Shown here: piece by piece, positions 41,236 through 48,874 of the stretch | How positions within the stretch are numbered: position 1 is the first letter of the stretch | Layout: the number at the start of each line of letters is the position of its first letter | Origin: Bradyrhizobium symbiodeficiens | GTDB lineage: Bacteria; Pseudomonadota; Alphaproteobacteria; Rhizobiales; Xanthobacteraceae | Reading direction: 5' to 3' | NCBI RefSeq assembly: GCF_002266465.3 | Contig: NZ_CP029427.2 | Location: forward strand, 6,636,501-6,700,500 | Length of the DNA: 64,000 nucleotides | Notes under the pieces: model-generated | Databases searched by the model: none | What the model was told of the DNA's origin: nothing | Seen by the model: the letters and a program-made list of their open reading frames with translations, nothing else | Program-made: the position numbers and the translations under genes

Positions 41236-42159
41236 ATGGCCGCATCCGGGATCGCGCCGCGCATCCTCTGCATCGGCATTCCCGTGCGCGACCTCACCTT
41301 TCGGGTCGCGGCCGTGCCGGCGCGCGGCAGCAAGGCGAACGCCAGCCACCTCGCCGAGCTCTGCGGCGGCAACGCGCTCAATGCTGCGATCGCGATTGCG
41401 CGGCTCGGCGGCCGCGTCTCGTTCGCTGGCCCCATGGGCGATGCACGGGAGACATCGAGCGGCTTCATCCTCGCGCAGATGGCGCAGGAGGGCATCGACA
41501 CCAGCCACATCGTGCGCATGCCTGATGTGACCACGCCGGTTTCGGCGATCATGATCGAGGCTTCGGGCGAACGGACGCTCACGATCTATCGCGATCCCGG
41601 CCTGTGGGGCGTGCAGCTGCCCAAGGCCGACGAATTGCTGGCCGATTGTCGTGCCCTGCTCGTCGAAAGCCGCTGCGGTGCATTCTGCAGCGACCTCTGC
41701 GCCGAGGCTCGGCGACGCGGCATTGCCGTCATCGTCGGCGTCGATCGCGCGATGTCGTTGCAGGACGGCCTGCTGACCGCCGCCTCACATCTGCTGTTCG
41801 CCAGCGAGCAGGTGCAGGAGACCGCGGGCATCGCCGACGACGGCAAGGCATTGCGGCGCCTGGCCAGGCTGACGCCCGCCTTCCTTGCCGCGACACGCGG
41901 TCCGCTTGGTACGATCTGGCTGAACGAGACAGGCGAGCTGGAGGAGACTGCGGCCTTCCCCGTCCATGCGGTCGATACGCTCGGCGCCGGTGACGTCTTT
42001 CATGGCGCCTTCGCGCTTGGCCTCGCTGAGGGCGGCAACGTGCGGCGGGCGCTGCTATTCGCCGCGGCCGCCGCGGCACTGAAATGCACCCGCCATGGCG
42101 GCGGCATGGCTGCACCCCAACGCGTTGAAGTTGAAGAGTTTTTGCGCGAACGGCCCTAG
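41236..42159 (+). CDS. PfkB/ribokinase family sugar or nucleoside kinase
   Basis: A 307-residue carbohydrate kinase. The N-terminal glycine motif LCGGNALNAAIAIARLGGRVSFAG and the C-terminal catalytic DTLGAGDVFHGAFALGLAEG (with the base Asp) define the family. Substrate cannot be told from sequence; the neighbours suggest salvage of nucleosides or sugars. It begins 6 bp after nudC. Confidence 0.92.
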   Translation: MAASGIAPRILCIGIPVRDLTFRVAAVPARGSKANASHLAELCGGNALNAAIAIARLGGRVSFAGPMGDARETSSGFILAQMAQEGIDTSHIVRMPDVTTPVSAIMIEASGERTLTIYRDPGLWGVQLPKADELLADCRALLVESRCGAFCSDLCAEARRRGIAVIVGVDRAMSLQDGLLTAASHLLFASEQVQETAGIADDGKALRRLARLTPAFLAATRGPLGTIWLNETGELEETAAFPVHAVDTLGAGDVFHGAFALGLAEGGNVRRALLFAAAAAALKCTRHGGGMAAPQRVEVEEFLRERP

Positions 42160-42256
42160 AGCAAATCCAGGGAGGCGCCGAGACTATGGTCTTGTCGGGG
42201 AAAGATTTTCTCTATATCAGTGAAATCAGCCCCAGAATTGGAACAAAGTTCTTCAA

Positions 42257-42766
42257 ATGACCGACATCGCCATCCCGATCCCCGAGACCAGCCGCCGCCT
42301 CGACGCCATCGACCGCAAGATCCTGATGGTGCTCCAGGAGGATGCCTCCCTGTCCGTCGCCGAGATCGGCGATCGCGTCGGCCTGTCCTCGACCCCCTGC
42401 TGGAAGCGCATCCAGCGGCTGGAGGCCGATGGCGTGATCATCAAGCGGGTGGCCCTCGTCGACCAGAACAAGATCGGGCTCGGCATCTCCGTGTTCGTGT
42501 CGGTGGAAAGCTCCGATCATTCCGACGCCTGGCTGAAGAAATTCGCCGAAGCCGTCAGCGCGATGCCCGAGGTGATGGAGTTCTATCGCATGGCCGGCGA
42601 CGTCGACTACATGCTGCGCGTCGTGGTCGCCGACATGCAGGCCTATGACGTGTTCTACAAGAAGCTGATCAGCGCCGTGCCGCTGAAGAACGTCACCTCG
42701 CGCTTTGCGATGGAGAAGATCAAGTCCGTGACCACGCTGCCGATCCCGGCGGTGGTGGCGGCCTGA
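42257..42766 (+). CDS. Lrp/AsnC family transcriptional regulator
   Basis: A 169-residue regulator. An N-terminal helix-turn-helix (LDAIDRKILMVLQEDASLSVAEIGDRVGLSSTPCWKRIQRLE) and a C-terminal RAM/ligand domain (about 75-155) are both complete. The CWKRI recognition helix is typical of the AsnC/Lrp branch. It likely responds to an amino acid and could control the ABC operon or itself; the target is not visible. Confidence 0.94.
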   Translation: MTDIAIPIPETSRRLDAIDRKILMVLQEDASLSVAEIGDRVGLSSTPCWKRIQRLEADGVIIKRVALVDQNKIGLGISVFVSVESSDHSDAWLKKFAEAVSAMPEVMEFYRMAGDVDYMLRVVVADMQAYDVFYKKLISAVPLKNVTSRFAMEKIKSVTTLPIPAVVAA

Positions 42767-42786
42767 CGCCCGATTCTTGTTTTGAC

Positions 42787-42830
42787 GCGTTTTCTTCACG
42801 CGAACCGGCATCCACTTCGCTCGAAAACGC
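42787..42830. repeat. Inverted repeat GCGTTTTC...GAAAACGC between convergent genes
   Basis: GCGTTTTC and GAAAACGC flank a 28-base loop that itself contains CACGCGAACCGGCATCC. It lies between the convergent Lrp-type and histidine kinase genes and is of a type that recurs in related genomes. It may act as a terminator for both. Confidence 0.6.
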
Positions 42831-42831
42831 T

Positions 42832-44184
42832 TTAAGCCGGTTGAAACACCGGCAGGGTGACATTGACGCGCGTACCTCCGCCGGAGGCGGCGGCGATCTC
42901 GATGGTTCCGCCATGGGCCTCGACCAGGCTGCGCACCACCGCGAGGCCAAGGCCCGCGCCGCCGGTCGCACGGTTGCGGGACTTCTCCAGGCGAAGGAAC
43001 GGCTCCAGCACGGCCTGGCGATGATCGTCGGGAATGCCCGGCCCCTCGTCCTCGATCGACACGACGACGGCACCGTCCTTCAACGCGGCCCTGACATGCG
43101 CGGCATGGCCATAGGCGAGCGCGTTGTCGATGATGTTGGCGAGGATGCGCCGCAGCGCCAGCCGGTCGCCGAGCACCACCGCATTTCGCGCGTGCGCATC
43201 CGTGACCAGGTCGACCGGCGCGCCCTGAGCGCGACGGTCGTGCACCTCGACGGCAATCAGCGCAGCAAGTTCGATCATTTCCTGTGACAGGCCGCCGGCG
43301 CCGGCACGCGTTGACAACAGCGCGTCGTCGAGCAGGCGGATCATGTCGTCGATATCGGCAACCGCCCGCTGCCGCTCGGCATCGTCTGGGATGTGCTCGA
43401 CCCGCAACCGCAGCCGCGTCGCGAAGGTCCTGACATCATGGGCAATGCCGCCCACCAGCGTCATGCGTGCGCGCAGCATCTCGGCGAGCCGCCCCTGCAA
43501 GCGGTTGAACGCGGCGATGACGGCGCGGATTTCCGGCGCACTGCGCCGTGCGTCCGGAAGCGGCGGCGGATCGGCCGACAAGTCGACGCGATCGACCGCC
43601 GCGGCGAGTTGCGCCAGCGGCCGCGTCTCGCGCTGCATAACCAGCAATGCCAGCAGCGCCACGATCGAGCCGAACAGGCCGGCGCCGAAGCCGACCGGCA
43701 GGCCGAACGGGGTGACCGGCAGGCGGGTATAGGCGTCGACGATCAGCATCTCGCCGCTGCGCAGGCCGATGCGGAATTCGATCGCGTTGGCCATCAGCCG
43801 CGCGATGCGGGGAAACCAGCGGCTGGCGCGATGGTCCGGCGGCGACACGATCTCGACCGGGCGCCCTGCGAGACCCGCGGCATAGGTCTCACGCAATTGT
43901 TGCTGCTGCGCCGGCGTCTCGCCGCCGACCGGCGCGCCACTCGGTGCGATTCGAACCTTGAATTGCGATGAGGACACGGCATCGAGCACGGACTGCCGCT
44001 CGCCGGCCGCCGTGCGCTCGACCAGTGTCGCGAGCGCATCGAGGCGCGCGGGCGAAGGCCGCGTCAGCTGGTTCTCTTGCACCGTGGTCCGGTAGAAGAT
44101 CGCCAGGATCACGGTCATCACCACCGTGAATCCGATCAACCCGATCAGGGCCAGCCGCGCGGCAAGCGTCACGCGCAGCATCAC
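42832..44184 (-). CDS. Sensor histidine kinase (EnvZ/RstB-like), partner of the adjacent regulator
   Basis: A 450-residue membrane kinase with a first membrane segment at about 9-31, a periplasmic domain to about 160 and a second segment at about 161-183. A HAMP linker precedes the HisKA motif with His249 in GGIAHDVRTFATRLRLR, where the usual Pro of H-[ED]-x-R-T-P is Phe. The ATP-binding domain shows NIIDNALAYG, DEGPGIPDD and GAGLGLAVV. It overlaps the regulator stop by 4 bp. Confidence 0.9.
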   Translation of the reverse strand: MMLRVTLAARLALIGLIGFTVVMTVILAIFYRTTVQENQLTRPSPARLDALATLVERTAAGERQSVLDAVSSSQFKVRIAPSGAPVGGETPAQQQQLRETYAAGLAGRPVEIVSPPDHRASRWFPRIARLMANAIEFRIGLRSGEMLIVDAYTRLPVTPFGLPVGFGAGLFGSIVALLALLVMQRETRPLAQLAAAVDRVDLSADPPPLPDARRSAPEIRAVIAAFNRLQGRLAEMLRARMTLVGGIAHDVRTFATRLRLRVEHIPDDAERQRAVADIDDMIRLLDDALLSTRAGAGGLSQEMIELAALIAVEVHDRRAQGAPVDLVTDAHARNAVVLGDRLALRRILANIIDNALAYGHAAHVRAALKDGAVVVSIEDEGPGIPDDHRQAVLEPFLRLEKSRNRATGGAGLGLAVVRSLVEAHGGTIEIAAASGGGTRVNVTLPVFQPA

Positions 44185-44903
44185 GACACCTGCTTCACGG
44201 TTGCGGTGAACAGATAGCCGCCGTTGCGCACCGTCGTGATCAGGTTGGAGCCCGGGCTGGCACCATCGAGCTTCTTGCGCAGGCGCGAGATCAGCATGTC
44301 CACCGTGCGATCGAACGGCTCGGCCGAACGCCCGCGCGTCCAGTCGAGAATCTGGTCGCGCGTGAGCACCCGGCGCGGACGCTGCACGAAGCAGCCGAGC
44401 AGGTCGAACTCGGCGCTCGTCAATTGGAGCTCCGGCGTCTCGGCTTCAATCGTCTCGACACTGCGCGAATCGAGATCGATGACAAAACGGTCGAACGCGA
44501 AGCGCCGCACCAGCGGCTTGGCCGGCGCCCCGCTGGCGCGGCGAAGGATGGCGCGCACCCGCGCGAGCAGTTCGCGTGGGCCAAACGGCTTTGCAAGGTA
44601 GTCGTCGGCGCCCATCTCGAGGCCGACCACGCGATCAATCTCGTCGCTCTTGGCCGTGAGCATCAGGATCGGGATGGAATCGTCGGCACGCAAACGGCGG
44701 CAGATCGACAACCCGTCCTCACCCGGCAGCATGAGATCGAGGATCACGAGATCGGGCCGCAGGCGCTGGAGCATGGCATCCATCGCCTTGCCGTCGCCGA
44801 CGCAAGCGACCTCGAAGCCCTCGCGCCGCATGAAATCGGCGACGAGGCGGCTGATCTCCGGATCGTCCTCCACCATGAGAATCGTGGCTGCTTGGGTCAT
44901 CAT
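44181..44903 (-). CDS. OmpR-family response regulator (OmpR/RstA-like)
   Basis: A 240-residue regulator with phospho-acceptor Asp in LVILDLMLPGEDG (about residue 57), the KPFGPRELLARV linker and a winged-helix output domain (FDRTVDMLISRLRKKL and TVRNGGYLFTA). The start is taken as the ATG at 44903; the second ATG at 44900 and one further upstream at 44933 are possible. It is divergent from a gene for a small secreted protein, and a TGTTACA direct repeat lies between. Confidence 0.92.
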   Translation of the reverse strand: MMTQAATILMVEDDPEISRLVADFMRREGFEVACVGDGKAMDAMLQRLRPDLVILDLMLPGEDGLSICRRLRADDSIPILMLTAKSDEIDRVVGLEMGADDYLAKPFGPRELLARVRAILRRASGAPAKPLVRRFAFDRFVIDLDSRSVETIEAETPELQLTSAEFDLLGCFVQRPRRVLTRDQILDWTRGRSAEPFDRTVDMLISRLRKKLDGASPGSNLITTVRNGGYLFTATVKQVS

Positions 44904-44952
44904 GGCCGCATTGTGGGCAATGGCTCGCGTCAAGCAAGGGCGCAGGCCGCCT

Positions 44953-44969
44953 TGTTACACAGTGTTACA
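44953..44969. promoter_or_regulatory. TGTTACA-N3-TGTTACA direct repeat, candidate response-regulator site
   Basis: Two perfect TGTTACA heptamers are spaced exactly 10 bp apart, 50 bp outside the regulator start and about 118 bp before the divergent small secreted-protein gene. Tandem half-sites one helical turn apart are the classical OmpR-family layout. Within it, TACA-N4-GTTACA matches the spacing of the RstA box TACATNTNGTTACA. The binding protein is inferred to be the adjacent regulator. Confidence 0.6.
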
Positions 44970-45086
44970 TCGGCCCGACAAAGCCATAACAATCGTTTCG
45001 TCCCGGCAATGCGTCGCAGACGCGGCCCGACCAGTCTCCGCCTCATGGCTGCCGCTGACGGCAGTCCCCAGAAGGAGACGACAAGC

Positions 45087-45308
45087 ATGACCAAGTTCTT
45101 CCTCACCTCGATCGTGATCGGCGGCCTCTCGGTTGCGGCGGCGGCCGATGCCAATGCGTGGACCCGGTCGGCGACGGCGAACGGGCCGCGCGGCACCTCC
45201 AGCGTCACCGCGACGGGAGGCTGCGCCAACGGAAGCTGCACGCGCAACGTCACCCGCACCGGCCCGGCGGGCAACACCTACACCCGCACCGGCACGGTCT
45301 CGCGCTGA
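45087..45308 (+). CDS. Small secreted Thr/Gly/Asn-rich protein
   Basis: A 73-residue exported protein: signal peptide MTKFFLTSIVIGGLSVAAAADANA, then about 48 residues of low-complexity repeats (RSATANGPRGTSSVTATGG, NVTRTGPAGNTYTRTGT) around GCANGSC. The alternation of T/S/N/G with charged residues suggests an extended or beta-repeat surface protein. AGGAG lies 9 bases ahead of the ATG. It is the first gene in the unit divergent from the second two-component system. Confidence 0.75.
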   Translation: MTKFFLTSIVIGGLSVAAAADANAWTRSATANGPRGTSSVTATGGCANGSCTRNVTRTGPAGNTYTRTGTVSR

Positions 45309-45382
45309 GCTCTTGGACGTCGTCGCCGCGTTCGCCCTGCGCGGCGACGACCCGCCTCACCAGATCAGAAAGGATCAGCATC

Positions 45383-45694
45383 GTGCTACCGATTTTCCGC
45401 TTCCTGCCCCAAGCTGCGGCCATCGTCGCCCTCGGCGCCTCGACCTCCGCGTTTGCCCAAAGCGCGTTGCAAACGCAGGTCACGCCGCAGATGCGCAGCG
45501 AGGCACGGGCGGTCATGCAGGCCTGCCGCGCAGACTATGACCGCCATTGTAGCGACGTCACGCCGGGTGGAGGACGCATCCTCGCCTGCCTGCAATCTCA
45601 CGCCGGCCAGCTCACCTCGACCTGTGCGCAAACTTTGCCTCGCGCGCAGGCGCTGAGGGCCGGCGCCGCCAGCGCCGGCGTCGCGCCGAAGTAG
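45383..45694 (+). CDS. Small secreted cysteine-rich-repeat protein
   Basis: A 103-residue exported protein with a signal peptide ending TSAFAQ (about residue 25). The mature part has the pattern ACRADYDRHCSDVTPGGGRILACLQSHAGQLTSTC, that is the cysteine-rich (GLG1/FGFR-type) repeat with four cysteines found in many rhizobial secreted proteins. The start is GTG at 45383 with AAAGGA about 10 bases upstream. Its role is unknown. It lies 9 bp before the hydroxylase-family gene. Confidence 0.8.
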   Translation: MLPIFRFLPQAAAIVALGASTSAFAQSALQTQVTPQMRSEARAVMQACRADYDRHCSDVTPGGGRILACLQSHAGQLTSTCAQTLPRAQALRAGAASAGVAPK

Positions 45695-45703
45695 GAGGCC
45701 ACC

Positions 45704-46543
45704 ATGGGTTACGCGTCCATCCTGCTCGACCCGACGCTCCGTCGCGTGATCCTGGCCACCGCGATCGGCCTAATGCTGCTCGAATACGGCATCGGCCGGC
45801 TCGCGCATCGCGAGACCCACGACTGGCGCGAAACCGTCGCGTCGTTCGGCGTCGCGCTGGGGCAGAATTTGCTGCGCGCGGTCGAAGCCGGAATTCTGGC
45901 CGTGCCGTTCGCCTTCCTGTACGAGCACCGTCTGTTCGACTTCGCGCAGACCAGCCCACTCGCGCTTGCGGGGTTATTCCTGGGCAGCGAGTTTCTCTAT
46001 TACTGGCAGCACCGCGCCTCGCATCGCATTCGCTGGATGTGGGCGACACATGCGGTGCACCACTCGGCCACACGGTTGAACCTCACGGCGGCGATCAGGC
46101 TCGGCTGGACCGGTAACATCTCCGGCAACTTTCTCTTCTTCCTGCCGCTGGCGCTGATCGGCCTTCACCCACTCGCGATCGTGGCGATGCTCGGGATCAA
46201 CCTGTCCTACCAGTTCTTCATCCACAGCGGCTTGGCACCACGGCTCGGTCCGCTCGAATGGGTGCTCAACACGCCGAGCCATCATCGCGTGCATCACGCC
46301 TGCAACGCGCCGTGCCTCGACAAGAATTATGGCGGCATCCTGATCGTGTTCGACCGGTTATTCGGCACCTTTGCGGAGCAGCCCGCCGACCAGCCGCTTC
46401 GTTTCGGCCTCGTCGGAGGCACGCCGTCCTTCAATCCGATCCGGATCGCGCTGGGCGAATGGATCGCAATGCTGGGCGACGCCTGGAAAGCCCGAGGCGC
46501 GGGCGCGAAGCTGCGCGCGCTGTTCGGGCCGCCCGGCGATTGA
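45704..46543 (+). CDS. Fatty-acid hydroxylase / sterol desaturase superfamily membrane protein
   Basis: A 279-residue integral membrane di-iron enzyme. Histidine boxes are HRASH (HX3H), HAVHHS (HX2HH) and HHRVHH (HX2HH), plus a His in FFIHSGLAP, as expected for the di-iron site. About five hydrophobic segments are visible. Members hydroxylate or desaturate fatty acyl, sterol or hopanoid lipids. AGGAGG precedes the ATG. Control by the divergent two-component system is inferred from layout and would link envelope lipid change to a sensor. Confidence 0.9.
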   Translation: MGYASILLDPTLRRVILATAIGLMLLEYGIGRLAHRETHDWRETVASFGVALGQNLLRAVEAGILAVPFAFLYEHRLFDFAQTSPLALAGLFLGSEFLYYWQHRASHRIRWMWATHAVHHSATRLNLTAAIRLGWTGNISGNFLFFLPLALIGLHPLAIVAMLGINLSYQFFIHSGLAPRLGPLEWVLNTPSHHRVHHACNAPCLDKNYGGILIVFDRLFGTFAEQPADQPLRFGLVGGTPSFNPIRIALGEWIAMLGDAWKARGAGAKLRALFGPPGD

Positions 46544-46555
46544 GATCGCAGGCGC

Positions 46556-48055
46556 CTAGATCTTCTGATTGTACTCGCCGACTTCGGGATGCGTGCGTAG
46601 CACGCTGTTCACCATCTCGAACATGTCGTGCATGCGCTGCTCGGAGACCGGGCTCTCGACCACGACGACGAGCTCAGGCTTGTTGGAGGAGGCGCGCACA
46701 AGGCCCCAGCTGCCGTCCTCGACCGTGACGCGCACGCCGTTGACGGTGACGAGATCGCGGATCGACTGGCCGCCGATCTTCGTGCCCCTGGCCTGCAAGT
46801 CCTCGAAATGCTTCACCACCTGGTCGATGACGCCGTATTTGGTCTCGTCGGCGCAATGCGGCGACATCGTCGGCGACGACCAGGTCTTCGGCAGCGCATT
46901 CTTCAGGTCGGCCATCGACTTGCCCGGCGCGCGGTCGAGCATGTCGCAGATCGCGAGCGCCGAAACCAGGCCGTCGTCATAGCCGCGCCCATACGGCTTG
47001 TTGAAGAAGAAATGGCCGGACTTCTCGAAACCTGCCAGCGCGCCGGTCTCGTTGGTGCGGCGCTTCATGTAGGAATGGCCGGTCTTCCAATAGTCGGTTT
47101 TGGCGCCCTGCTTCTGCAGCACCGGGTCGGTGACGAACAGGCCGGTCGACTTCACGTCGACGATGAAATGCGCGTTTTTGTGGATCGCCGACATGTCGCG
47201 CGCCAGCATCACGCCGACCTTGTCGGCAAAAATCTCCTCGCCGGTATTGTCGACGACGCCGCAGCGGTCGCCGTCGCCGTCAAAGCCGAGGCCGACATCG
47301 GCCTTGTGATGCAGCACCGCGTCGCGGATCGCGTGCAGCATCTCCATGTCTTCGGGGTTCGGATTGTATTTCGGGAAGGTGTGGTCGAGCTCGGTGTCGA
47401 GCGGAATCACCTCGCAGCCGATCGCCTCCAGCACCTGCGGCGCGAACGCGCCGGCGGTGCCGTTGCCGCAGGCCGCGACGACCTTGAGCTTGCGCTTCAG
47501 CTTCGGACGATTGGTGAGGTCGGCGATGTAGCGCGCCGGATAATTCTCGTGGAACTGATAGGAGCCGCCCGCCTTGTTCTTGAAATCGGCATTGAGCACG
47601 ATCTCCTTCAGCCGCGTCATCTCCTCGGGCCCGAAGGTCAGCGGACGGTTAGCGCCCATCTTGACGCCCGTCCAGCCATTGTCGTTGTGCGAGGCGGTCA
47701 CCATAGCGCAGCAGGGCACGTCGAGATCGAACTGCGCGAAATAGGCCATCGGCGTCACCGCAAGGCCGATATCATGCACCTTGCAGCCCGCCGCCATCAG
47801 GCCGGAGATCAGCGCGTATTTGATCGAGGCCGAATAGCCGCGGAAATCGTGCCCGGTGACGATCTCCTGGCTGACGCCGAGCTCGGCGATCAGCGCGCCC
47901 AGCCCCATGCCGAGCGCCTGCACACCCATCAGGTTGATTTCCTTCTGGAACAACCAGCGCGCGTCGTATTCGCGAAAGCCCGTCGGCTTCACCATCGGCT
48001 CGGATTCGAAGGCGTAGGTGTTTGGCAACAATACGGATTTCGGCTTCGGGAACAT
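46556..48055 (-). CDS. Phosphomannomutase / phosphoglucomutase
   Basis: A 499-residue alpha-D-phosphohexomutase. The catalytic Ser122 is in VTASHNDNGW, the Mg-binding loop is DGDGDRCGVV and the sugar-binding and phosphate-binding loops follow (TNETGALAGFEKSGHFFF and RASSNKPELVVVVES). It interconverts hexose 6- and 1-phosphates for polysaccharide or LPS synthesis. UDP-glucose dehydrogenase lies a few genes on, also minus strand. Between this start and the next gene, 48056-48242 holds no gene I can see. Confidence 0.95.
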   Translation of the reverse strand: MFPKPKSVLLPNTYAFESEPMVKPTGFREYDARWLFQKEINLMGVQALGMGLGALIAELGVSQEIVTGHDFRGYSASIKYALISGLMAAGCKVHDIGLAVTPMAYFAQFDLDVPCCAMVTASHNDNGWTGVKMGANRPLTFGPEEMTRLKEIVLNADFKNKAGGSYQFHENYPARYIADLTNRPKLKRKLKVVAACGNGTAGAFAPQVLEAIGCEVIPLDTELDHTFPKYNPNPEDMEMLHAIRDAVLHHKADVGLGFDGDGDRCGVVDNTGEEIFADKVGVMLARDMSAIHKNAHFIVDVKSTGLFVTDPVLQKQGAKTDYWKTGHSYMKRRTNETGALAGFEKSGHFFFNKPYGRGYDDGLVSALAICDMLDRAPGKSMADLKNALPKTWSSPTMSPHCADETKYGVIDQVVKHFEDLQARGTKIGGQSIRDLVTVNGVRVTVEDGSWGLVRASSNKPELVVVVESPVSEQRMHDMFEMVNSVLRTHPEVGEYNQKI

Positions 48056-48242
48056 TGAGACGATCTCGTGAAATGGGGGGCAGAGGCAGCCTTAGCGAAT
48101 GCCGGGCCGCAGCGGAAGGCGGGAATGAAGGCTTATGGCCGATAATTGCGGCAGTTTGGTAACGAAGAAACGTTACCGCCGGGGCGATACGAGGCGAATT
48201 GCTATCCTGAAATAGGCGGCGTTTGATCGCGAAGGATTTGGC

Positions 48243-48755
48243 CTATTGCTCCAGCACCATCTGGCCGTTGGCGTACTCGAAGCGCTTCAGGCGGGAGAGG
48301 AAGGAGAGGCCGAGCAGGTTCTCCGACAGCGCCTCGTCGGGCAGCACCATGGCATCGACGTCGCGCACGACCAGACCGCCGACCTCGAGCATCGCGATGC
48401 GGGTGCGCGCGGCCTTGATGGTGCCGTTGGCGGTAGAGACGGTGGCATTGTAATCGCTGCGCGAGGGACGCAGGCCAAAGCGGGCCGCCGAAGTCTCATT
48501 CAGCGCAACCACGGAGGCGCCGGTGTCGAGCATGAAGCCGATGCGCTGGCCGTCGATCCGGCCCTCGGTCTGGAAATGACCGCGGCCATCGCGGGAAATG
48601 GCGAGGCTGCGCCCCCCGGCAGGCGCCGTCGCCGCAACGGCGACCGTGGCGCGCGGCACCGAGGTTGCGGAAGCCGAGCTTATCTTGTCCGCCATCTGCG
48701 CCATGAAGGTGCCGAGGCCGATCATGACGGCTGCGATGATCAGAATGTTACGCAT
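48243..48755 (-). CDS. Membrane-anchored retroviral-type aspartic protease (TIGR02281/clan AA)
   Basis: A 170-residue protein with one N-terminal membrane segment (about 3-22) and a single-lobe aspartic protease domain. The active-site motif is FMLDTGASVVALN and the hydrophobic flap-end region is ENLLGLSFLSRLKRFE. It should act as a dimer in the periplasm. Substrates of this group in alphaproteobacteria are poorly known. The ATG at 48755 is preferred to a GTG three bases earlier. Confidence 0.88.
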   Translation of the reverse strand: MRNILIIAAVMIGLGTFMAQMADKISSASATSVPRATVAVAATAPAGGRSLAISRDGRGHFQTEGRIDGQRIGFMLDTGASVVALNETSAARFGLRPSRSDYNATVSTANGTIKAARTRIAMLEVGGLVVRDVDAMVLPDEALSENLLGLSFLSRLKRFEYANGQMVLEQ

Positions 48756-48874
48756 CACACCACTTCCGAGCCGGAAAGCTCGATTTCACCACGCGACACA
48801 CCAGGCCGCGAGCATTGCTGCGGCCAGAGCGATGCTATTTTGACGAAAAGGATGAGCGAACGGTTAATGCGAAC

